From the NCBI GenBank assembly GCA_000934455.1, contig KN889510.1, positions 30,087 through 52,766 on the forward strand: a DNA stretch of 22,680 nucleotides, given 5' to 3'. Of this stretch, positions 1 through 9,100 are shown piece after piece. Within the stretch, counting starts at the first letter, position 1; every line of letters begins with the position of its first letter. The notes below the pieces were generated by a model. The model was not told the origin of the DNA. It ran no database searches and saw only the letters and a program-made list of their open reading frames with translations. This DNA is from Apostichopus parvimensis. Taxonomy: Eukaryota > Echinodermata > Holothuroidea > Aspidochirotida > Stichopodidae. The position numbers were made by a program, and so were the translations under genes.

Positions 1-130
1 GGAACAATGATGAAATATGGTAGGTGGTTTAATCTTCTGGAAATTATCTCTCTGCAAGGTTTAGTATGTTAATGTAACCTTTTGTTGATCACATGAAAGT
101 TTTAATCCAAACTTTTATAATCATTTATAG

Positions 131-184
131 GGTCCTCAAGGTTCCCAAGGTGCTATTGGATTCCAAGGTCAAGCTGGTGAACCC
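131..184 (+). CDS. Collagen exon 1 in window (54 nt, helix)
   Basis: Six perfect Gly-X-Y triplets, [18 protein letters not shown], follow an acceptor ending in tttatag. The donor is gtaagt at 185. By counting back from the conserved cross-link site in exon 10, it would start near helix residue 694 of a 1014-residue helix. That number assumes no helix-length change and is an inference. Confidence 0.92.
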
Positions 185-3100
185 GTAAGTCAACATAGCC
201 ATGTATCAAAGGGGTTGAAAGGAGAGGGGGAAGGGAAGGGGGGGGGGCTTCATTTACTATCATGCACAACATGTTATGAGCAATTCTGATTCAAATTATC
301 CTTCAATAGTATGATGTTGTTGCAGTAAATGTTAGATTATCATTTGAAGTTTGAGTTGACATGAGTGTGGGTAATATCAGCGATATGTGATCAATTTGGC
401 CGATTTGATCTTTTGCTTCGAGTCTGCATGGGTGGTGGTGTTATCTGTTCTTGTTAGTCTGTTTAGTGTAGTAGTTGCATTATTACAATGAATTTCTATG
501 AGTGGTATATATCAGCTATAGTGAACAAGATGGGAAGTGGCATTGGTTATAACAGGTTACAATGTTGCGGTTATGATACCAAATGCTACATTGCTGTTTT
601 ACTCACTTTACGTTGTCTGTTAATAGGGCCCAGCCGGTATTGATGGTGATGCTGGACCTTCTGGATCTATTGGAAACAAGGTAAGAGATATTGATTGAAG
701 TCTACACTTAGGATCTTAAACTGTAATGTGTAATTCAAGACCAGTGTTGTCACATACCAGTGAAGGATGATTTAGTTTAGTTTAATTGTAATAACCAAGT
801 ATGTGCAGTTGCTGTACTGACATATATGTGTAAATTGTTTTCTTCTAAGTGGCTTTCATAATATGTACCTACTATTCTAGTTCATTAGGCTATGGGTGGT
901 TGTATCATATCTGTAGATGACAAACGGTCTATTTGGAACATGCAATGTGAAGAAACTTCTTTCATGATTGCCCAGTTGCCAGTCGAAAGAGAGCATTAAA
1001 TTAACAATTTACTCTAGTCAGTATTCCCAGTAACAGGGAATTGGTTGGGGGATACCCAAACCCCAAGGTTTAAAAGAATGTAGATCTTTCTATGTTCTTT
1101 GAGGGTTCTCTGTGTTTTACAAATTCAACTGCGTGGTATTAAAGGAAGTCCTTGTTGTCTCGCATTGACAGGGATACCAAGGCCCAGCTGGACCCCAGGG
1201 TTCTCGTGGCCGCGCAGGACCCATTGGTGCCCCAGGAGACAGAGGAGCTAGTGGAGATGAGGGCCGTAGTGGACGTCAGGTATCTAAAACACAATAATTC
1301 TATAAATGGTAGTTTTGCAACTGTCGAAGAATTTGATCACGGGCGAGTCATAAGAGGGTCTTCCCAGATTATTAAAAAAAAAATTCTTCACATGAAATTT
1401 TGTCTTTTCCAACACTTGACAGAATTTACAAGGAGAAAATTAGTTCAACTTTAACACTTTTTTGGGGGGGAAAAAAATGTTTACATTAAGTTAAAGAGGG
1501 TAGTCAAGGTGGAGGTAGTTCACATTAAAAACATAAATTGATTGAAATAAAGGTAGGGTAACATTTTTCGTTTGTTCAATTTCAACATAAACCAATATGT
1601 GGTCATTCTTGAGCAGTGGTTTATCAATTCAGAATGGTCTGAGCTTATCGAATGGGTGTTAGTTTGTCTTTTCTTCGTAGTCTCATTTTTGGTTTGCTGT
1701 TTCTGACAAGGATCCGTTTTTTGTCTTTTTCAGGGACCAACTGGACCCCAGGGTCTTCGAGGAAGCAGTGGACCACAAGGAATTGGAGTAGGTCTTCAGT
1801 CTTTTCAAAAAACGTTTGAAATTCTCTTGCATGATGATGTAGCTATTAGAGAGAAGTAACCTATCAAACTGAGATTTGTATGTTGAAGGGGCGGGGGGGG
1901 GGGTTGATTCTTGGGTGGAATGCTGATGATTTGTATTTCTTATGATATCCTGATAAACCGTTGACAAAGCAGCCATCCAAAGATGATTGTATCTTTTTCT
2001 TCCTTTTCTTTAAAAGTCTTCCTCGGGACCACCAGGACCCATGGGCTTGACTGGACCTCAAGGACGCAGGGTAAGTCACCAGTTTTGGTACAATTGATTT
2101 TCCAAGCCGATCAAGAGAATGCTTTGGCAATTGAGGTTGATTAATTTCAGATATATATTTATTGAATTCACAAAAGTATTAAAAGAGAAAGTTATAGCAT
2201 TTGTGAGCAACAATGAGGAGTATTTGTGGATTTCCAGTTGCTCAGTTGTATCTCACTGCAATAGTAAATTTAAATATATGTGAAAATTGATTTGAACCAT
2301 GTGTTGTTATCATTACTCTTTAATCACTCATTTTTAATTTTGATTGTTGATTGTTTGTTCTCTCTGTGATGCCAACAGGGTGATGATGGTGAAGATGGTC
2401 TTGATGGAGTTACTGGTGATGTTGGACCATCTGGTTCATCAGGACCTGCAGGACCACCTGGACCTAATGGTATCGATGGATCCTCAGTGAGTCATCTCTA
2501 TACTTCTCTACAAAACATATAACAGTTGTGGAATTTTGAATATGAATTGTGGCAAAATTTACCTTTTGAGAAATTCAATGTTGTCAAGTTTTTAAAAATA
2601 CTGACTGATAGCAAGATTAATCTCTCTACTTAGTTAGAAATGCATATTTTGGAAACTCAAATTAATTTTCTTTTTCCTCTTTTTTTCTCGTGTGTGTGTG
2701 TGTGTGTGTGTTTGTCTGATTAGGGTCAAAATGGACGTATTGGTGCTCCAGGTGTCCAGGGACCTAAAGGGTACCGTGGTGATCAAGGTGCAACAGGTGA
2801 TACCGGCCCTCTTGGCATGGTTGGAGCATTCGTAAGTACAACTGTCTCATGATAATTTCATAACATTCTAGATTCATTCGTGCTGACACCGTTAATGGTA
2901 AAGGAATGTAAGGTATAACAGCAAGGTACATCAGAATTTGCAGTAAATCAGAATTGTTGTTGGCATAAAAGAAAGATTATCCAGTGCAATTGAGCAGAAT
3001 AGATGTACCATGTCAACTGCCCCCCTATGTTGTAATTTTTACAGGCTTAAGATTGTGGAATCATTAATTGTGGATGTATCTCAGAACCACGCCTGTTGGG

Positions 3101-6100
3101 ACAGTTTACTAATGCTAATAACCTCTTTGAACTGTCCTCCCGGATCAAGCTTCAAAGCACTCGTATTGACAGTATGAACAGTCCCTGACCTTTATTTGAT
3201 AGAAACATATTATTCATACTGCTCATACTGACAATACTGGTGCTTTGGAAACAGGACATGAGAGTACAGTATAGAAACATTGTCCCAACTGGATGCTCAG
3301 AACATTGGCATGGCAATGGGGCAATAGAAATGATATCCCAAAGGAGAGTCCAGAGTTCTTTATATATGGCACCTCTAGACACCCAGATGATGTAGCGCTG
3401 GTGCACTCCCGGAAACTAAGTGTACATGGGGCCCATTTGGTTTACTGACTGCACGTTTAATTTCAGTACTAGCCACTTCACCTGCCCACAGCTGGCAGCC
3501 AGCTTCAGTGGATGGTGGTTATATTGTTTCTGTCACTGAGCCCCCCCCCAAGGGGCCTGGGCCCTGGGGAGACTGCACCAGCCAAGTTATGTCGCTGTCT
3601 CAGAAGCAACCTAGATTGTACCAAAAATTATTCACCTGTAGGGCAAATTAAGCGCCAAATAGTCTACATTGAAAGAAAAAAGTGAAAACACGGCGTTACT
3701 TATACCTGAGCAGTTGTAATAACTATAGTATTTTGTTGGATAAGAATAGCCTGTTATGCTTGTAACTCTGTAACATCAAAGGAATAATAAACAATGGTAA
3801 GTGATGTGGGTATAATATGTGGTGGGTTTAGTCTGTAACTTCTAAGATAACATTTTCTTAGTTTTCTTCTGAATGAAGACACAGTATGTCATCGTATTGT
3901 GTCGTACCCTTGGTAAATGATATTTAATGCATAGTTCTATCTTAGTCAACCATTTTTTCTCCCAGCCGGTATAAAAAATATATAAAATAATTTGATGAAC
4001 ACAGACGTTTCATCTTGTATCTTTTTATTTACTTATTTGTTGCAGGGTATTCGAGGCGCAAGAGGTGCTATAGGCAAAACTGGCGCAAAAGGTGTCAATG
4101 GCCCACAGGGTGCATCTGGCCCAGATGGCGACACTGGAGTTACTGGAGCTGTTGTAAGTACCCTTGAACAAAATCCTCTTTGTGCATTTAAGAAAGCTGT
4201 ATCACATTCTGCATGTAATTGTAAGTTCCAAAACTAAACTCTCAGCTGAAAGTAAACCTTAACACTGGTAAATCCTGCGTTCTTGTTGCTTATCACTGAT
4301 ATTACCTGCTTTGTCTGCTTTGTCTTCTATCTGTTGGATGAAGTCACAGTAGCCAATCAGGAGTTCTGCTTTCTGTTGGATGAAGTCACAGTAGCCAATC
4401 AGGAGTCACAATATTTGAAAACAAATCAGCTGAAATGTTATCCCTTTAATTTATCTCCGCATCTATTTTTGCCCTTGCAAGAAGCCAAGAAAATTGCTCT
4501 CCATTTTGTCGTCTCCGTTATACTGTTTCTGCACAGAAATCTTGAAACCATTCTCATCATATTTTCCCACATTATTTTACTCCTGAATCTCAAACGATGT
4601 GAGAACAATATGATCACATGAAAGAACACAGAAGCACAACCTGCATTATCAGCTACGAGAATTGCAATCAGGAAATTTTTATTCAGAGTAGATCAGAAAT
4701 TTGTTTTATTTATGGTGGGTGAAAGTTTATATTGAGGGATTATTGTTTGATATTGATGATCATGAAACAACCATTAGGGTCTAAGAGAGAGAGAGAGAGA
4801 GGGGGGGGGGGGGAAAATGTCAAAATAGGGCTTCTTGATGACAGAAAAACCCTGTGTAGATGTAAAAGAGAAAAGAGTGGTTTTGACCCTAGCAAGATTA
4901 TATTCAGAGGCAGACTGAAACAAAAAGAATGGGTAAGAAACAGACAAAAAGTAACAGTTTAAAACAAGTCATTGAGCAATTGAATGAGGATAATGCCTGG
5001 AAATAATAATAAAAAGAAATGCCAAATGTGAACAAAATACAAGTAGATAAAGAAGGCTCACCCAAAGGTAATGTAAGAGGAATGTTGAACATCAAAGAGA
5101 GAGAGAAAAATCCAACAACTTTCATGAGCGCAGCATAAGCTTAAGTAGTTCATGCTTTATATGATCAAACCATGCACAAGTGAAACTAGAGGATGACATG
5201 AGCTTTCATGGTTGTAAATTGTTTTTAGTCTCTATAGTAGAATGGTCATCACTCTCAATGTGTATCCTTTCTCTTTTCCTGCTAGGGTGCGGTTGGACCT
5301 CAAGGAGCCACCGGTGAGCGTGGACCAGCAGGACCATCTGTAAGTGGTCGTCAACTAAGTTATAGCCATTCAACTTGTGTAGAGCAGTGCAAGAGCATAT
5401 AATGCAAGCATTGTGTATTGACTTGAACAGCTAGTTGAGAAATATATCTATGTATACTTGTACTGTAGTGATGATAGTGGCATGAATATATACAGATGTT
5501 GCAAAGAAATGTTTTACCCATGTAAGTAATTTTTACTTACGGTTGTGATAAATAAAAGAAAGAGTTATTGAAATTCTTGATTCTTATGTGGATTTAGTCA
5601 TTTAGCTATCCAGGAAACAGGTTGGCGAAAAGTTTAGTTGCCAGAATAATCCATGATCTCATAATTGGAAGGCTCAGCATTTATAGATTCAGTTATCAAT
5701 CCCTTATCACTAAATGCTTGTTCAAACATCAGACTTTTTTCACCAGTCTCTTCAAATATCAGTCTTATAATTAAAATGTTGTGTGAAATATTCAGTCACT
5801 TTCACAAAACAATGTACAAATATGATTCCTTTGTCAAAAAACTGTTGTTCACATATCAACACAGAATACTGTCAAAAATATTAGTCTTCTACTTCTACAA
5901 AAAAACATGAACGTTGAATATTCTGAACTTTGTACAGAAAGTATTGCGTTGTTAAACTTTATGATTATTCAATTCTCCTTCATTTATCAGGGCCTCAAGG
6001 GACACACTGGCTTCTCAGGAGGAAGAGGAAATGCAGGTGCACCAGTAAGTATTCTCCTCCTTTATAAATCCCACCCTTCCCCACCCTCCCCCACCCTCCC

Positions 6101-9100
6101 CCACCTCACCCTACTCCAAACAACTGTCTAATTGAAAAATGTAGAATACTGGAATACTGATTAATGGAACTCTTTGACAGTAATTTTACTTACATACAAG
6201 CTCAGACAAGGCTCCCAGAGAAAGTGCTGACTCAAGTTGAAGCTTCTATTTTCGATATTTACTAGAGGTAATGGTTATTTCAGAAGGCCTCTTTGATCCA
6301 TTTCTTATCTTACTAGCTTTAATATTTTTCTCTCAGGGACCAGAGGGTAGCCGCGGTGAAGCTGGACCCCATGGCCCACGTGGTATGCAGGTATGTAAAA
6401 CTGTGATTTCATTTTTGAAGGAAATGAAGATTTAAGATTTACAAAAGTCACTGAAGTGTTAAATTGACTAAGTAATGAAAATAATATGCTTGATTGGTAA
6501 GATCTGTTACGATATGTTGAAGTTGGACATCTTTCTGGTTCTTATTTGACAGGGAGCTAATGGCAAGAAGGGTAGCAATGGAAGCCCAGGACCAAGAGGA
6601 CCTAATGGATCTCCAGGATCTCAGGTAAGCTCTCATTTCCTAGGATGTAAAATGGTTTGAAACTTAATGTCGGTGGATGTAGTTTTACAGTACCATATTC
6701 TCCATATGTATGTATGTACTTATGTATGTGTAAGTACCATGTCTAGCAATTATCTGACTATGAAAGTGTGGTATACTTTAGCTTGTATCCGTCTAGTGTC
6801 CATATGTTCAATAATTTTACCATTGGTATACTTTAGCTTGTATCCATCTAGTGTCCATAAATTGTACCATTGGTATACTTTAGCTTGTATCCGTCTAGTG
6901 TCCATATGTTCAATAATTTTACCATTGGTATACTTTAGCTTGTATCCATCTAGTGTCCATACGTTCAATAATTGTACCATTGGTTTACTTTAGCTTGTAT
7001 CCATCTAGTGTCCATATGTTCAATAATTGCACCATTGGTATACTTTAGCTTGTATCCGTCTAGTATCCATATGTTCAATAATTGTACCATGGATAGAGTC
7101 CATATATTGCATGATTGTATTATATGCAGTGCTAGGTGTGGACTTTAGAATACCATACTTGGTATCAATATCCAAGAACTGTACCATATTGTCCAGAGGT
7201 ACACATGAGTGTGTATCAATGCCTAAATGTCTACCTATTGATACTTAGCAATAGAGTATTCTTTTTTTGTAGGGTCAAGAAGGTGATGATGGACCCGATG
7301 GTACCCAAGGCCCAGCTGGACCACCAGGGCCACCCGGCCCAGCTGTAAGTACCCCTGTAGGGATGTAAGATATGACTTGCAAGTAGTAAATTTTTTGGTG
7401 ATGGGTGGAGGTTATAAGTATATGAATCTTTCGTCAGCCTTTATCTTACAGCAAGTGAGTGTACAACTTGAACTGACCTAACCCTATGTATATCCATGGC
7501 ATCTCTTAAAGAATTTATGCATCAGTTAAGAAAAGTAGAGCTGTAAGGGTGTTGCTACCCAAACCCATCATTATAACCAATTAATGCAAAATGTTCGTGG
7601 TTAGTTTGTTGTCCTGCATTATTTTGTTTTCCTACATTAAGATTCTAACATTATTTCTGACTCTCTGTTTCTGCACTTAAATAGCTACTTTCATTCTACA
7701 AGAGGTTGTTATTATAAAATTGATGACGTTTCAATTAGGCTAACGAATTTGTTCTGAGTTGGTATTGTGATTCACACTGCTAAAATATATCCATTTCTTT
7801 TCTGTCATTTTTAACAGGGACCAGTCCAATACTCCGTAAGTAGTCACTACCTGTTCTTTAATTGTTATTTATAGTGTGTATATGTTGTCATCGTTGTTGT
7901 TTCTTCTGTGCATGACCATTAGTAAGAATAGAAGGTTTATATTAGCTTAAACCCACTTCAGAAATGTAGAAACCAGACAAATATAATATATATATATATA
8001 TATATACATACATACATGTAAGATTGACACACTTTTATTTTTACTATCAATGTTGAAACCGAAGGGAATGGCAGTCTAACCTATGTCTACTTAAAGTGCT
8101 ACATACTAAGAGTGCTACATAGCTGTAATAAATTATGGCTGGTGTCGCCTTCTCTCTTAAATGAGAAGAATTGTTAAGTTTGTCCCTGTTGGTTTATTGT
8201 AGTGACTCGAACCACTGTCTCGTTAAAAGTCTATATAAGTCAGCAAACCTAAACAGGTTTTCACTCAACTAGACTGTAAAAATGTAATGACTGTCTGCTT
8301 ACGGAAGGACCTTCATACTGTGTTGCTGACAAATCTTTTGAGATTTGGTGGGAATTACTGACCACAAGTAACACTTTCCATTCCCAAAGAAACCCAGTTT
8401 CTGGTCCCCAAGTTCATTAATATCTCGTCTCACCGTAGCAGACCAGTTCTCTCCGTGCGCATTTACTTATGCAAGAAACGATCCTTGTGACATTTTTGTT
8501 TATCTTGGCTTCATTTCTCAACAGAGACCACAATACCCATCTTACCCATCCTCTGTCACTGGTGGTAGCAAGGCCAATGATCCTTTGGGCTACATGGTAA
8601 GATTTATTATTCTACTGAGCTGTTTTGTCTCTCACAGATTAAACATCTCCAATAAGTAGATTTACTCAAAGAATAAGCTGCAATGTAAATGGTATCATTT
8701 TTGGATGTGGAAGAGGGGAATGGGTGATTCGGAGAGAGGGGTGAGGGGGAGAGAGAAGAGGGAGGCAATGAGAGCTGTTAAATACTTCAATGGGTGTTTG
8801 TGGCCCTATCACAGGGATGGTGTATTCCCTTTAATAGTTTTCATTATCATTGCTGCAGTATATCTGAAATAATTTTAACAGTGGTTTAGATTGAAATGTA
8901 ATAAGACGAGTAAAAGTGCCTTGAAATATCAGTTACTCCATGTAGGTGTCCACACCACAAACGTTAGTTTCTCTTAAGTCTTTTGGTGGTTGTGTGCTAG
9001 TACTATCAACCATAAATTGTCAAATCACCTTTTTGGTTATTTTTTTGTTAAGTTTTGGCAATCTGTTGATCTGACTATTTGCTTGGGATTTCTGTACCCC

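Noticed and set aside
1152-1454. 100-codon open frame through collagen exon 3
   Set aside because: It is a different frame from Gly-X-Y and runs into the intron; the collagen frame explains the exon.
4283-4621. 112-codon open frame in a collagen intron
   Set aside because: Low-complexity hydrophobic peptide containing the 42-bp duplication, with no family signature and no splice support.
5307-5324. GATGER as an integrin-binding site
   Set aside because: Known sites have hydroxyproline in the third place (GxOGER); Thr is there in this chain, so I note only the likeness.
5325-5339. Alternative reading of gtgagcgtgg in exon 9 as a splice donor
   Set aside because: It would break the Gly-X-Y frame and the 54-nt exon size; the downstream gtaagt keeps both.
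6667-6993. 108-codon plus-strand and 76-codon minus-strand frames over the minisatellite
   Set aside because: The repeated peptide comes from the 55-bp repeat, whose length is not a multiple of 3; open frames on both strands are typical of such repeats.
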